DNA of 64,000 nt from Prorocentrum cordatum (taxonomy: Eukaryota; Sar; Dinophyceae; Prorocentrales; Prorocentraceae), in contig CAUYUJ010014615.1 of the NCBI GenBank assembly GCA_963575745.1, positions 1,930,006-1,994,005 of the forward strand, given 5' to 3'. Below are positions 31,216 to 43,040 of the stretch, piece after piece. The translations under genes and the position numbers were made by a program. The notes under the pieces are model-generated. The model had not been told where the DNA came from. It made no database searches and saw only the letters and a program-made list of their open reading frames with translations. How positions within the stretch are numbered: position 1 is the stretch's first letter; each line of letters starts with the position of its first letter.

Positions 31216-32655
31216 AGTTATTTCAATATACTTGTCATGGTGACCGCTGGACTTCTCAGAGCGCGCTCTTCAATCACAAGGAGCAGATGGCACGTGCTCG
31301 AAATTTGCAACCATGCTTGAGACCAAGACCACAAAATTCCTGTCCGAGGGATCACAGCGGCACTGATGACACGCGGGTTTCCCTCCATGCCCACAGAGGC
31401 CAACTGGGTACGTCTGACAAGTCGTGAAGTACTGTTGAACCTCCTGTCGCGGTATATCGGTGGACATGTGCCATGCGTCCAAGGTTCACCACCGACAAGG
31501 ACAAAATGCATTCTGCGCTTCACCTCGAAGTTTGGTAAGACTTCCAGCATGTTGGTCATCAGCTCACGCTCGCTGGCAAACGTCATCGCAACAAACTTGG
31601 TCTTGGTATTGTGCGTCTGGGCGCCCGCGTACTCGTCCAACTCAAAAGGTGCCTAGGTCGCCAGAGACAATTGCCGTTTTTAGTCTTCCCCTGTTGCGCG
31701 ATGGCTGCCATCGTCCATGAAGGTGGATACAGTGACTGCGGCGGCACCCTCAAGTGAATATGACCAAACACTCATGAGTGCCAGTGCAGGTTGGAGGCTC
31801 CAGCTGCCGCCTTAAAGATATCCGTTCTTTCTCGTCCATTCTGGAGACAGAACCTTTGATGCCTTCCAGCGACATGTGAGGTTCGTGTAGCAGAGCTTCG
31901 AGGCCTTCACCACCTTGGGCGCGGCGCCCAGGACAAGCGCGAGGTTGTCCCCGATGTCGAACTCTGCAGGGGGAACAACTTCTTCAAGTCTCTCGATGTG
32001 CCCGACAGTGATGTATCCGTTGAGCGTGCGTGCTCGAAGGCAAGTGCCCGCTCGTGGGCCACAGTCTGGTAGTGGTAGCCTGATCGCGCGCCGGCACCCC
32101 CTGGGCGGAGCCCGCCCTCTCGCCACTGCGCCATATCAAGAAACCTGGGCCCAGTTCTCGCTGTGCACAGGGCGGAAAGGTTCGTGATGGGTCTCGTCTG
32201 GCCGTCCTCTGCAACCAAGAGCTGGTCTGGATCAGCGTCAGCAGCGTGATCAGCATCGACGTCCCACCTCGGCAAGCACGATGCGGTGCCCATGATAAAT
32301 ACCTGTGGCCGTCCAATCCACTCATCTTTAACTCCAGTCAGCAGCATCGCAAACGTGCTCAGGACACTGCCTCGTAGAAGTCTGGGCTCAGCAATTCGCC
32401 GTTCGTCCAGCAGGTGCTGGAGGCGCAGACACCTTCCCGAGTGGGCATCGAAGGGGGCCTGCGTCTCGGAGAGATGGCGCGCATTCCACGGGTCTGATCT
32501 ATTTGCCATACTTGGCGCAGAAAGTCTCCCAAACGCACAACTTCGGCTCGATGTAGATAGGTTCTCAGATATGGTGCGCTCGCTGAAGGACGTCAGCCCT
32601 TGCTGCGACAATGCTACCATCTGCCGCTTTGCCTGCATGTACCGCGGCATACTGT
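31216..32655 (-). pseudogene. Reverse transcriptase domain of the retroelement, lower-coordinate copy
   Basis: In order on minus: a linker with LRLQHLLDERRIAEPRLL; IGRPQVFIMGTASCLPRWDV..QTRPITNLSAL (the RT 'RPI' element); a helical segment matching RT 2 (FLDMAQWREGGLRPG); a palm core LMSVWSYSLEGAAAVTVSTF leading to MDDG (catalytic box F-M-D-D at 31721-31710); then EYAGAQTHNTKTKFVAMTF (the 'KTK' element after the catalytic box). Several frameshifts and stops interrupt it. The other copy has IASRLPEWDAEADHAADIGP at 40.9 kb and KTKTKLFA at 40.3 kb in the same order. Confidence 0.65.
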
Positions 32656-32984
32656 CTTAGCTTCACCAAAGGAATAGCTCACGTCCGCCTTCGCGTCGTA
32701 GACTTTTGCGCAATATAGTAATGCTAGCAGTAGCGATAGCTTCCATAGGAAGCCTGAGTACACGCTGAACCTGAGGTCGTACTCTCTTCCACAGTCGCCG
32801 GCATCTCAGCTGATACTGAAATGGCCCCAGTCCTCGCGCCCCCCAAAAAACGAAGTTCAGCAAGGTTGCCGCAGATGTTCTCCAGCTGGCGAAGGTCGGC
32901 CGCGGTTGGGCACGCTGGGGCCTTCTTGCAAATATCTACAGCAACGACTTCTTCAATCAAACTCGGTGGTGCCCTTCTCTTATC

Positions 32985-33870
32985 CTATCTGTGATCGTTA
33001 GGTCCTGCTGCCTCCAATCGCTCATCTAGAAACGCCTCTGCAATTTCACACGCAGCTTGCCAAACAATGTCCGCATCTGACTGATCAGTCGACAGTTGGA
33101 AACTATCACCGTGATCATCACTAGCAGCCCTTCCCATGTCCAACTCCTCATCATTCGAGGCCTTCGGCGTCGAAGCCGTAGGGTGCGGTGGTGGCACTCG
33201 AAGACGCTGCCGAGTGTGCTTCGAAGCACCTAACTGCAGCTCGAACTGCAAGCCCAGGTACCCCTTGACTCCCAGGTCCCTCCTCGGCTCGAAAGAGGCA
33301 ATCCTTTCCTTGACAAAGGCGCTGGCGATGACCATGTCGGGGCGCGAAGTCTTCGGCCCAGGGGTGGTACGATCCCACGTCGGGTTTGCACTGTAGGTTG
33401 GCTCCGCTCCGTGGATGGCCCGATGTCGCGCCACTTGTGGGTATGACACATTGCGCTCGGGTGTTGGTGTTTTCCATGGGCGTATTCGCATCCATGCATA
33501 TTGCGATAGCCAGATCTCCCGAGGCAGTTCATTCCTAAAAGGCAACATCCAAGTTGCGAGAATTACGAAGACGGCACAACCCTGAGCATCCCCCGCATCG
33601 CTGTGCACATTAACGACATGGAGCGGATTACCACAACAGAGAAGCGCTGTGGGCAGCCACAGTGCGGCGGCAAACAAATCCTTGGCAGCGCCCCATGCAC
33701 GCCCTGCTTCAAGTTCCGTGGCCACACCTGCACGAAAGAGTGTTACCACTCCTCCTTGAGCAAGTCTTCTCAGATTTCCATCGGGCCCCTTCTGCGATCG
33801 TGTAGGGAGGCCGCAAATACAACCTACCTCTGATTCTAATCCAAACCGTCACGTTCACACAAAGAAAAGA
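32985..33870 (-). pseudogene. APE-type endonuclease domain, lower-coordinate copy
   Basis: From about 33.87 kb the minus strand reads MTSRLVSFLCVNVTVW (first beta strand of the exonuclease-endonuclease-phosphatase fold). In the 254-codon frame ending at 32985 it then reads VTLFRAGVATELEAGRAW, NPLHVVNVHSDAGDAQ, PTWDRTTPGPKTSRPDMVIA (the TW..TSR-D motif) and GVKGYLGLQFEL in the place of the terminal SDH-x-P motif. The catalytic His of SDHxP is not preserved. This domain nicks target DNA for target-primed reverse transcription. Confidence 0.65.
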
Positions 33871-34810
33871 AACAAGTCGGGAAGTCATCGGTCTGGGTGC
33901 ACTTGCATATCCGTCGACCCGCGCTCGCGTAGACGCTTGGCGGCCTGCTGGAAAGGGCTGCTGTCTCCCGAGCCTGAACTTGAGGATGCTTGACCAAGGG
34001 TGGCTAAGCATAGGGCCGATCCAATGCTCTACGCGGACATCTGCGCAGAAAGAGTTGGAGCATGAGCCCCCGCAGCCTGCGTAACAACGTCTGTGAAGAA
34101 CTGTTTGAAATCATGGCTGAGACCGCTGCCTGCCGCTGGTGATTATTCTCAAGGTCGCGGCTGAGGTGGTGCCTACGCAGGTGGTAGAGACAACCTGGCA
34201 GCGATCGGAGCCTGTCTGAGCCTTGGGTGCCGCTTGCACCGCTGGTCGACATATCCGCCCATGTCGGCACCGTTAGTGCCGACTTCGGAGTTTGAGAAAC
34301 CTGCTTGTTGATGGTGGCCTGGGCGCCTCCGGTGCAGGTGTCCGTCGCGCTTAGCGCGTCCTTGGCCCTGACTAAGAGCATGGGCTTCGCCTTTGCCACC
34401 TTTGCCCATTTTCTTCTGTCGGTTCGATTCTGCTGCCCACCCAATTTGCTGCTTCAGAGCTTGGCAGGGGCCCGCGCCCTCGATGTTCCCCGGCAATGGA
34501 GATATCTCCCAGACCCAGGGCATCGGGGGGGCGCGGTTCTGAAGCTTCGCCCAAACCTCCCGCGCGTTGGCCTTGTCCACGCGGAAGAAAAGCTCGTTGC
34601 CACTGGTCTTGTAGGCTGTGTTTCAGTTGCCGCTGATACCGTTCACCATAACAAGCGCCTCCGACATTGCGGTGCCCCTAGCGAAAGGAACGAAATCCTT
34701 GGCCCCCTTCTCTTCCTCGAGTGCGCTAGGATCGCCAGTCCTCGCGCGTTGGAAACATACCCCGTCGATGCCAGACATTCCTCTGATATGAGCTGCTGTC
34801 GATGAGGCCG
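33871..34810 (-). pseudogene. ORF1-like region upstream of the endonuclease, lower-coordinate copy
   Basis: One minus-strand frame reads RVFNEPVMGQRVTSGLFNAA, then AMSEALVMVNGISGN, an in-frame TGA at ~34623, then NTAYKTSGNELFFRVDKANA, REVWAKLQ and a basic tail (RQKKMGKGGKGEAHAL). A short module followed by a Lys/Gly-rich tail suggests an RNA-binding ORF1 protein. The last part (PFQQAAKRLRERGSTD) overlaps the endonuclease start and matches SSFQQASERLRECEST in the other copy, which begins close to this point. Confidence 0.45.
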
Positions 34811-34998
34811 CGTTGAACAGACCGCTGGTGACGCGTTGCCCCATCACCGGTTCATTGAAAACGCGCTCGTTCCACGCGATCATTTCTTGCGCGCAATGCC
34901 TTGGTATCTCCGTCTCCGCATCGAGTGCACGCCGCGGCGTGGCGGGGCCAAAAACTCGCCCGACCGCCGCTTGCCTCCTCGTCGCATGCTCGCTGTGC

Positions 34999-35823
34999 CT
35001 AGCCGAGCAGCTTGAGCAAGTCTTCGAACGCTGGCTCCACAGCTGCCGTCTCCAGGGTCGCAAAATGCACCGAAGTCTGCGCTCGCTCGCCCACCCACGA
35101 TGCGGCCGCGGGCTTGCTCTTTGGAATGACCTCCACATTGTTGGTCCCTTCGCGCGTCCAAGTAACAAGCGGCTTGATCACTCTCCGTCCGCCATTAATA
35201 CATGGAGCGCCCACGCACGCGATGTGCTCAGCCAGATCCCGGCGCCCAGCCAGCACAGTCAGATATTTCGGCACTTTCTGTGGATCCTTTGCCAGAGCCA
35301 AGTCAAAAGGTGTCGGGGGCATCTGTCCAGCCAAGCAGGCAAGATCCTGGAGACGCGCGGCAAGTTCAGCTGCCGTCACGAGGCACGCCTTGTCGCGCGG
35401 GGCATTGGACGCTGGGGGGCCGCGTGCAACTTCCAGGGCCCAGTCGGCAGAGTCGCCATCCGCTGTGTCCTCCAACGTCGGTGTCGTGTCATCGTCACTT
35501 TCTTGTTATCCACCTTCTTCTTATTTTTCTTAGTCTTCTGATTCCCCTCTTCTCCCTGACACTGGTCGACGGCCGTTTCTTCCTTGAGACGGGGGCAGCT
35601 TTGCGTCGAGAGGCACATGCTCTGGCGATTCCTGCATCGCCGAGGCGATTTCCTTGACTGGGAATTTCGGCAGCTTCGCCATCTTCGCAGTGGGAAGCCT
35701 GCGCAAGTGGTCGTGCACCGCCTGCGGCTTGTCCACCGCCTCGTAATCCAGCGCCGCAATCACCCTGGCCCGCGCCTGAGGCGTCGTCGTGATCTTCGCT
35801 GCAAAGCTGCCTTGGCGTGCCAT
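34999..35823 (-). CDS. Unidentified coding-like region, two frames
   Basis: The frame 35823-35530 begins MARQGSFAAKITTTPQARAR and contains a helical basic segment (LRRLPTAKMAKLPKFPVKEI). The frame 35475-34999 (158 residues, open further upstream as DDDTTPTLEDTADGDSADWA) continues with DKACLVTAAELAARLQDLAC and PPTPFDLALAKDPQKVPKYL, ending FEDLLKLLG. Balanced composition and lack of repeats suggest real protein sequence. I do not recognise the family. It may be the N-terminal half of the ORF1 protein whose C-terminal half is at 33.9-34.8 kb, or a captured host gene. Confidence 0.35.
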
Positions 35824-35886
35824 CAGGGCCTTCTTCTGCTGTCAGGTGAGCTGGAGCGCGTGGACCCCGTGCCCATGAAGAGCATG

Positions 35887-36408
35887 CTATAGTCGGTTCC
35901 AGTCTCTGTGCATGACCAACCATCGGTAGCGAAAGTTGGAACCATACTGCACGCCGCTGCTGAGCAGTACTGATCTCTCCGCAGTGATATAGGTGTCCTG
36001 CCCGCTGATATCAATGCAAGTGCTCGTGGACACAGGCAGTCCCGTGCGTCCGCGTGAAGCTAGCTTGGCAATGCGAAACTGCGCATCGTTCGCAGACGAT
36101 GTCACCCAAATCGAGTCCATGCACATGAACAGGAGGCTGATCTCGAGCGTTGGCTGCACCACCACCCCTGCGGCTGTAGCACAGTCCGCGAAGAGCTCCT
36201 CCTTCGCCGAGCACGCGCGCGGGAAGCGCGGGCAGATGCCACTCGCGGCGTCGTCGCTCACGTCGTAGCCACCGCAGATGCTGGAACCGAGCGCCGTCTG
36301 ATCAGACTGGCACGCGGCCCTGCTGCAGCGAGAGAACGCGCCGGTTCCAGGGAGCGCGTCGAGGGCGAGGAAGCGGCACTGGTTGCCGCGCAGACTCGGG
36401 CACTGCAT
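35887..36408 (-). CDS. Unidentified Cys-rich protein, 173 codons
   Basis: The frame starts MQCPSLRGNQCRFLALDALP and has ten Cys (C3, C11, RC, AAC, SIC, GIC, RAC, DC, FMC, TC). A central segment PTLEISLLFMCMDSIWVTSS may be a buried strand pair, and it ends YGSNFRYRWLVMHRDWN. The Cys density suggests an extracellular or lumenal domain, but no signal peptide is visible in this frame. Upstream, another frame reads FTANVFNVNCTNA, and the same peptide TANVFNVN appears at about 24.37 kb on minus, so this edge is shared with the far end of the element. Family unknown; host exon and element-borne ORF are both possible. Confidence 0.35.
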   Translation of the reverse strand: MQCPSLRGNQCRFLALDALPGTGAFSRCSRAACQSDQTALGSSICGGYDVSDDAASGICPRFPRACSAKEELFADCATAAGVVVQPTLEISLLFMCMDSIWVTSSANDAQFRIAKLASRGRTGLPVSTSTCIDISGQDTYITAERSVLLSSGVQYGSNFRYRWLVMHRDWNRL

Positions 36409-36672
36409 TGGTGCAATTCACATTGAACACGTTCGCAGTGAAACAAAGAGAGAGGGAGAGAAAGAAAGAAAGAGAGACAAAAAGAGAGAGAGGGGGGGAC
36501 ACAAAAAGAAAAACACGCGCATAGCTCTTCCCAGCGCGTCACCCACGGGCATGAAGGGGTTGCCAGACAGAATCAAGGTCGCGGGCTCCCTGGCGGCCCA
36601 CTAGCTATCATCAGCACACGTTTGATCGAGAACCAGCAAGTTCGCACCAAACCCTCTTTGTCCAGCCCCCCC

Positions 36673-38500
36673 GTCAGAAGGCAACCGAGATCGTCGCCAG
36701 CGATCCGCCGGAATCTCCCTCGCGGGACGCCTCTGAAACGAACGGGGCGGACGGGCATGCAGAGAAGGAGGTCCAGTCCAACCGGAATCGGCCTCGGCGC
36801 GCTCTCTCGCCCAGAAGGCCGAAGGCAAGTCATGGCCGCGCTGCGCGCCGCAGTCGTAGTTCTGAAGGACGTAGAGTTGTGGGCGCGCGAGCGCGCCTGG
36901 AGACTCTGCGCTGGCCCCGCACCCTATGGCCCAGACCTGGATTTGCCATTTTCAAACCATTATCGGCGGAGGGTTGCAGGCCCCATTCAGACATGACGCG
37001 CCGCTGGACCCATGGGTGCATAAGGCAAGCATGTGAAGCTCCGGGCGCGTCTCGCGGCTCGGGTCTCTTGGCACTTTGTGCATGTGATGTTGCCCTCGGC
37101 ATCCACCTCGTGGACATGATGACCTTTGTTTTTTTTTCTCTGCGTTGTGCTCGCGAAGTCCCGGACTGGTGGTTTCTGGGGTCATAAGCGCGGCAGCCTT
37201 GGCAGCGGCCGTTTCTTGAACAACACCTGCCCCCCTCGTCCATCTAGCAGATCGTCGACGCGATGCCTCGTCTCGGCAACACTTGATGCATTTCAGCCGC
37301 GGAGCAGGATTCCATTTGATGGGGGCGAACACGTGGGAACCGTTCTCTACCGCCGTCCAGCTGCGCAGCAGTTGCTTTTCTTCCGCGTGCAGCGCGTGAC
37401 TTTCGAGGCCGCGGAGCGTTGCTTTCTCCCGCGTAGTTCGGGTCGTAGCTGCTGCTGCCGCCTGGATGGGAGCTGCTTCCTTCGGCCTAGGACCTCGCGC
37501 TGCCGCTGCAATCAGGGCTTGCGCATCTAACGCAGCGGCAAATTCCAGAAAATCCCAGTTAGGGGGGCGTCAAATCGGCGGCAGCGCAACTCCCGACTGG
37601 CACAGCAGCCGCGGAGAAATATTGGATCTCGGTAGCGGCAGCAGTCTCGAAAGCAACTGCCGCGGCGGCATCCGGCGCGAGAAAACGAAGCCGACAAATA
37701 AAGTCCCACGGCACGTCGCGCACCCAAAGCCACCGGCGACAGCGCTGGCTTCGCGGTGCTCTTCCCATCGCGCGGCGCGCCCCTGGGTGAGAAGCGCGCT
37801 TGACAGAATGCCGCCGCGAGTAAACCCGCCGCGCTGAAATGCCCGCCCGCGCGCTCGACGGCAGCACTATCAGAGCCCTTGCTCGGCAAGCAGGGCACAT
37901 GTCCAACTGCGTCGCGAAGTGAACAAACAGCTCCACCCGCGCCGCGGTTTTCGGGCCGAGCTCCGCGTCGTCGCAACCCCGCTCCAACATTAAGAAGTGC
38001 CATGTCAGTGCTGGGAAGGAATTACGATGGCAGCTCCACTCGCCAGCTTGCAAGTGCCGCGGCGTCGCAGGCGAGAACTTCCATGGCGCGTCCGGCGAAG
38101 CAGGGCCCCATTCATAAAGGAAAAATCGTCTTCGACGCCCGCTCAATGGGACTGTCCGATCGGTCAGGAGCAGGCGGCGCTGGGGCGGAGCTGCGGAGGG
38201 CGATGCCGCCGTCGTCGTCGAGCCAGGCTGCTTACCCCGTAGACGCCGCTCTGCCGTGGCAGTCGCGAGCAGCGCGCTGGATGTCCTGGCTCTCGATGGC
38301 GTCGTCAACGTAACCGGCGCTCTCGGCGTCCCATGGATGCCCGAACGTGCAGTCGCCGTGCGTGGTGGCGAGCATGAGCACCGCGATTGTCACCATCAAG
38401 GATAATGCGCGCCCAGGGATCGTCTCCGTCGAGGTCGCCATTAAAGGCGTCAGCATCGTCTTCATCTTGTCGGCTCTCAGCCTGTAGAGGGGCGTGGCTA
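36673..38500 (-). pseudogene. Unidentified conserved segment of the retroelement, higher-coordinate copy (uninterrupted)
   Basis: This is the uninterrupted counterpart of 29.02-29.74 plus 25.3-26.03 kb. On minus it reads GDLDGDDPWARIILDGDN, DAIESQDIQRAARDC, DRTVPLSGRRRRFF, ELGPKTAARVELFVHFATQL, ICRLRFLAPDAAAAVAFETA, WNPAPRLKCIKCC and ITCTKC, then a tail repeat at 36720-36673. Frames change several times. Compared with the other copy it proves that ~3 kb was inserted there. Cys pairs suggest one or two zinc-binding sites. No enzyme motif is seen. Confidence 0.5.
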
Positions 38501-38719
38501 TGTCCGCATTAGGCGTCGCGCGCGTCTCGCCTTATGACTTCGAGCTCAGCAGCTCGCGCGCGCAGGGCCCTCGCAGCGGCGACCTGCGTGAGACGACACA
38601 ACTGTTGATCTCGTAGGCGCTGCTGAAGCACGGGAACTGGTGGGGCGCGTCGTCCGGCAGCTTCCACGGCCCTCTTAGCAGCAGCGCGGATTGCGCTGCC
38701 AGACGGGGCGGTCCTCTGG

Positions 38720-39810
38720 CGAGCTATAACCTTATGAATTGGAAAAAATGTGCAACTCCTTTGGTCTCAAATCCGTTTTCAATGGCTTGCCCGAGGCCCC
38801 GTTGGGTCTCGGGCCTGAGGTCATCGCCTCGCAGAGTGGCCGACGTAACCTGCGATGCACACTTTGTGGGGGTGGGGGGGGGGGGGCGAGCCCCGCTTGC
38901 CCACTGGCGAAAAGCACATTGAACGTTGACGTTGGTTCGGGCCGCAATGCATGGGGCCGCCGCTGCATTGGGCGCCGCAGCCCCTTGCCTGTCTTGAACA
39001 AGCCCCGCCCCCACTCACCAGCACGAAGCCGTCTTCAATGGGGGCGCGCTCGTCGCCATCTCTACGCCGCGGAGGAGGCGGCGACGGAGGGTCTCCATTG
39101 AGCATGCGAGCGCAGAATTCACCGTGCCCAGGTCGGCTGGACATCACGCCGCAGCGCGTCGTGCACGGTGACAGTGCCAATGCAAATGAGGAGTATACAG
39201 GTTCATTTAATCCTCCTGCCGCGTAGTCCAGAGCGGACGCGCGAACGGGGCGCGGCCCGCGCCTCCCGCTTGGGCCTCGAAGAATGGGCGGGCCCGATGA
39301 GTTTCATTATTGGTTTCATTCTTGGCGCCGCGCAATAATCTTGGGCCCGCGGCGGCGGGCGCCTGGAGGCGCGCGCGCAGGAACGGGATCTCTGCTAGCT
39401 AGAATGATCTTTGGGGCCGCGATGCCCCCGGCGCGCGCGGAGATGGTCTCGGGCGCGGTTGGCAGCTGAAGTCATTCATCGCTTTGGTTAGTCTTCTAGA
39501 TCCTCCTTCCTTTCAACCAGCGCACGCTCGGCGCGTCGGAGAACGGCCGCGTGGCTGTTTAACTGGGATTGGGCCTTGCATGTCCATTATTTTGGAGAGC
39601 TGCTTGTCATTTGGGATAATGGATCTGCGCAGATCCCCGCGTGCTACGCCCGCCCGCGCGCCTTGAGTTTGGCCCGCCATCGCAATCGCATGGCCCGAAG
39701 GCTGGGCGAAGGTATCAAACGTGTCCGGCCAAGGTGCAACCCGAATCTTCGGGGGCCGCGAAGACGCGACCGATGGCCCCGCCAGGAGCTGACTTGCACC
39801 ACCTCCCACG
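38720..39810 (-). pseudogene. Post-RT domain and RNase H region, higher-coordinate copy
   Basis: On minus: AIAMAGQTQGARAGVARGDL then IIPNDKQLSKIMDMQGP (39.5-39.7 kb), matching the other copy. Next comes PCTTRCGVMSSRPGHGEFCA, then DGFVLVSGGGACSRQARGCG, which matches ENGFMVVSAGGACPRQASDL at the RNase H start. Downstream sequence to 38.72 kb is heavily decayed, with a G-rich run near 38878-38888. Frameshifted throughout. Confidence 0.5.
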
Positions 39811-41660
39811 GCACATCATCCAGTTCTGCCTGGCCAGCGGCCCCAGCCCAGGCGCGCCGCGCGAGATGAACAGGCGCCGCTCGACGTAGGAGGGTTGGCC
39901 AAGAGAGACCCGCGCTGGATCGATCGAATGTCTTTTCTACATGCATGCGCACCCCCGGAATCGCGCGGCTTCGAAGGAAGGCGCGCATCGCCCTGTGGGA
40001 ACGGATAGCGCGGAATTTGAAGCTGCAGCCGTCATTAATACCAATGCCACGAAACTCTTGTCCAGGTGCCAGGCGGAGAAGTGCGGCAACGCTGAGAATG
40101 CATGGCTTTCCTCGCAGGCCTGCTGGAGCCAGCTGGTTGTGCTTGACCACTCGGAGGAAGCCGTTGGACCTCCAGTCGGACATGTACCATGATCGCGCAA
40201 TTCACAGCCAGCTAAAACAACATGTCGCGTGAGCTGAAGTTCGAAGCCAGGCCGGCCCTCCACCGGGTCGGTCATCGGCCCGCGTTTGCTGGCCCGCGCC
40301 CCCGCGAATAACTTGGTCTTTGTCTTGCGCGCGCGTGCGCCTGCGCGCGCGCCCGAAAACGAAGGGCGCCTTTGTCGCCAGAGCAAATGAATGACAGTGA
40401 TCCTCGCTGGCTGCTCGGCGACAGCCGCCGCCGATGAAGGCGGGAACTGCGACCGCGGCTGCGCCCTAAGGTGCGCGCGACCAAATACTCATCAATGCCG
40501 GGGCCCGCGGAAGACCCCGGCCGCCCCCCGGGAGATCGCTATGTCTGCGCAAGAAAAAGCCTTGGATGCCGTCCAGACTTTCAGCGGCGCGCGAGGTTCG
40601 AATGGGAGAGCCCCGAGGCCTTGGCGCCCTTGGGCGGGGCGCCCAAGCTTGCCACGAGGTTGCCCCCGACGTCGAATTCCAAGAAGTCGAAGGACTTTCT
40701 CTGGCCCCCCGGCGCGCCCGATAGCGGCGCGCTCGCTGGGCGCGCGCGCTCGATGGCCAGGGCAAGCTCGCGGGCCGCCGTCTGGCAGCGGTGGCCCGCG
40801 CGCTCCGGCAGCCCCGGGGCGAAGCCAACCTTCGCTACACTTTGTCACGTCAAGAAACCTGGCACCCGCGGTCGCTGAGCACAGGGGGGAGAGGTGGGCG
40901 GCGGGCCGCGTCTGGTCTGCCCCCGCCGCCCAGAGCTGGTCTGGGCCAATATCGGCGGCATGGTCGGCCTCCGCATCCCACTCAGGCAAGCGCGATGCAA
41001 TGCCCATGGTTGCTACTCTAGGACACCCCATCCATTCGTCTTCAAGTTCTTTCAGAAGATCACGTACATGTCGGGAGTGCTATCTGGCAGGAGTCGCAGC
41101 GCAGCAACTCGCTGTCAGACCAGAGCAGGCGCCCGCAATACACATTTTTGAATTGGCGCCACAGTGCATTAGCGACTAGAAGAAGTAGCTCGCATTACAC
41201 TGCTCCGATGTACTTGTCGTACTTGACCTGGCAGGCCTGCCAGCCGCGGGGCTTCGGCTCGTCGCAAAACGCTTCCCGCGCCTAGTGCGCTCGATCATGG
41301 GCGCCAGCCCTTGTCTTTAGAATAATACATCCGCCTTCATGACAGCGCGCAGTGTGGAATATGGACGCTGCGCCATTCAAGAGCATTGCTCGCGCCGCCC
41401 CCTGTTCATGGCGTAGGCTTTTGCGAAATCGATTTTTCGAATAAAAATGCGAACCTTCGCCCGGGCCAGAAATAGTTCATCCCGCTTGGGTTTGAGCCCA
41501 TCTCTCTGCAGGTCTTGATCTTCTGGAAGCGCGACTAGAGTGGCTTCGGCAGGAAGCCGCGGCGCTCGCCGTATCCGAAGACATGCTTGCGCCCAAAGAC
41601 GCCGGCAACATAGCTGGCCCCGAAGTAGGCCCCCACTTGGAGCCACCCAAAACGGAAGTT
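39811..41660 (-). pseudogene. Reverse transcriptase region, higher-coordinate copy
   Basis: On minus: MGCPRVATMGIASRLPEWDA then EADHAADIGPDQLWAAG and ARFLDVTKCSEGWLRPGAAG (41.03-40.75 kb), matching the RT N-terminal palm of the other copy, and ARARKTKTKLFAGARASKRG (40.3 kb), matching the post-catalytic element. An Ala/Arg-rich, GC-biased drift affects this copy more than the other. Stops and shifts are frequent. Confidence 0.5.
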
Positions 41661-42788
41661 CAGAAAGCCGACCAAAGATATTCTCCAGCTTGCTGGATAC
41701 AGACGTAGGCGGGCGCCCCCGAGTTATTTTGCGAATGTCAAAAGCAACGCCCTCCTCAATCGAAGCTGGCGGCGCGCTTCCCCCGTGATCTCTGTGGCCC
41801 GGGGGACCTGCTGCAGTGGCGCGCGCATCATGATACCCTACTGCAATTCGACCCGCATCTTACCAAGCCGTGTCAGCATCAGAATGCTCCAGCGCCACTT
41901 TAATAAACATCCCCGTGAGCGTCGACACGTCGTCTTCAGTGATCTTGGGCGCCGCTGCCGCGGGGTGGGGTAGTGGCGCTCGAAGGCGTTGCCGTGCCTG
42001 CTGCGGCACGTCTAGGTTGAGCTCGAACTGTGCACCCAAGTATCCTTTGACCCCTGGGTTTCTACGCAGCTGGAACTATGAAATTATATATTTGGCTAGG
42101 CGTTGGCAATGACCCTAGATGACCATGTCGGGGCGAGAAGCCTTTGGCCCCATGGGTAATCCGATCCCACTTCGGGTCTTTGCTGACGGTCGGTTCTGCC
42201 GCGCTGATGGCACCGGCGTCGAGCCGCCTGCCGTTGTGAAAAATGGCGATCAGGAAGTAGCTCTCCTCCACGGACGCGTTCGCATCCATGCGCATGATAA
42301 AGACTTGATCCCCCAGGGCAGCGCAGTCTTCAAAACCAGGTGCAAGTTTCGTGAATGACGCGTGCGGCGCAATGCTGGATATCCCGCATCATATATTAAT
42401 TGACGATGTGGAGCGGCTTGCTGTCGAAGAGAGGGGCCATGCACGGCCAGCGTGTGGTGGCGCGCATTTCCCCCCCCCCCAGCTCCCCATCCCACGCGCG
42501 TCCGCCTTCAAATCCTGTGGCCAGGCCTGCTCGGACTAGCGTTGCCAATCCCCCCTGGGCAAGTCCACTCGACTTTCCGCTCGGCTCCTTCTGAGGTCGT
42601 GTCGGGAGGCCAGAAAAATAGTCATATCCACGCTTGCTGGCAGCCTTTGTGGCAGCGGGCCCCCCCTAGGCATCCAGACGAGTCTCTTTGAACTATATCA
42701 CTTCATCGGCTGAATCCTCCAGCCTATCCTTGAAGCTGTCCCAAGCGGCGACGTTCACGCTAAGAAGTGTGATCCGTTTGGAAGTCAT
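41661..42788 (-). pseudogene. APE-type endonuclease domain, higher-coordinate copy
   Basis: From ATG at 42788 the minus strand reads MTSKRITLLSVNVAAWDSFK, RLEDSADEVI, an in-frame TAG, then FKETRLDA. This is the first strand, followed by the E-T-R-L element whose Glu binds the catalytic metal. After another stop it reads ASKRGYDYFSGLPTRPQKEP and GGLATLVRAGLATGFEGGRA. Further down, motifs match the other copy. At least two stops lie in the first 40 codons, so the element is dead. It starts close to 43.05 kb, where similarity to the other copy ends. Confidence 0.6.
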
Positions 42789-43040
42789 TGCTCTGGGTCC
42801 GTTTTGATATAAGTTGACTCGCACTCGCGCAATCGCTCGGATGCCTGCTGGAAAGAACTGCTACATTCTGAACCTGGACCTGTTTTCTGCCCCAGTGCCG
42901 ATAAACATAAAGCCGGTCCACTACTGTGGGCCACCATTTGAGCAGCAATATGTGAAGTATGAGTCGCCACGTTCCTCCTCCACTTCCTCGCCGTCGCAAC
43001 GAACATTCCCATCATGGAGGCGAGAATGAAGGAACAACTT
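42789..43040 (-). pseudogene. End of ORF1-like protein, higher-coordinate copy
   Basis: On minus: ARKWRRNVATHTSHIAAQMV, LSALGQKTGPGSECSSSFQQ and ASERLRECESTYIKTDPEQ, then a stop beside the endonuclease start. The last part aligns with PFQQAAKRLRERGSTDMQVH in the other copy. The rest of ORF1 is absent, so this copy is 5'-truncated here. Confidence 0.45.

Noticed and set aside
37126-37530. 134-codon plus-strand ORF as a gene
   Set aside because: It overlaps the minus-strand segment with WN-APR-C and zinc-like motifs shared between copies.
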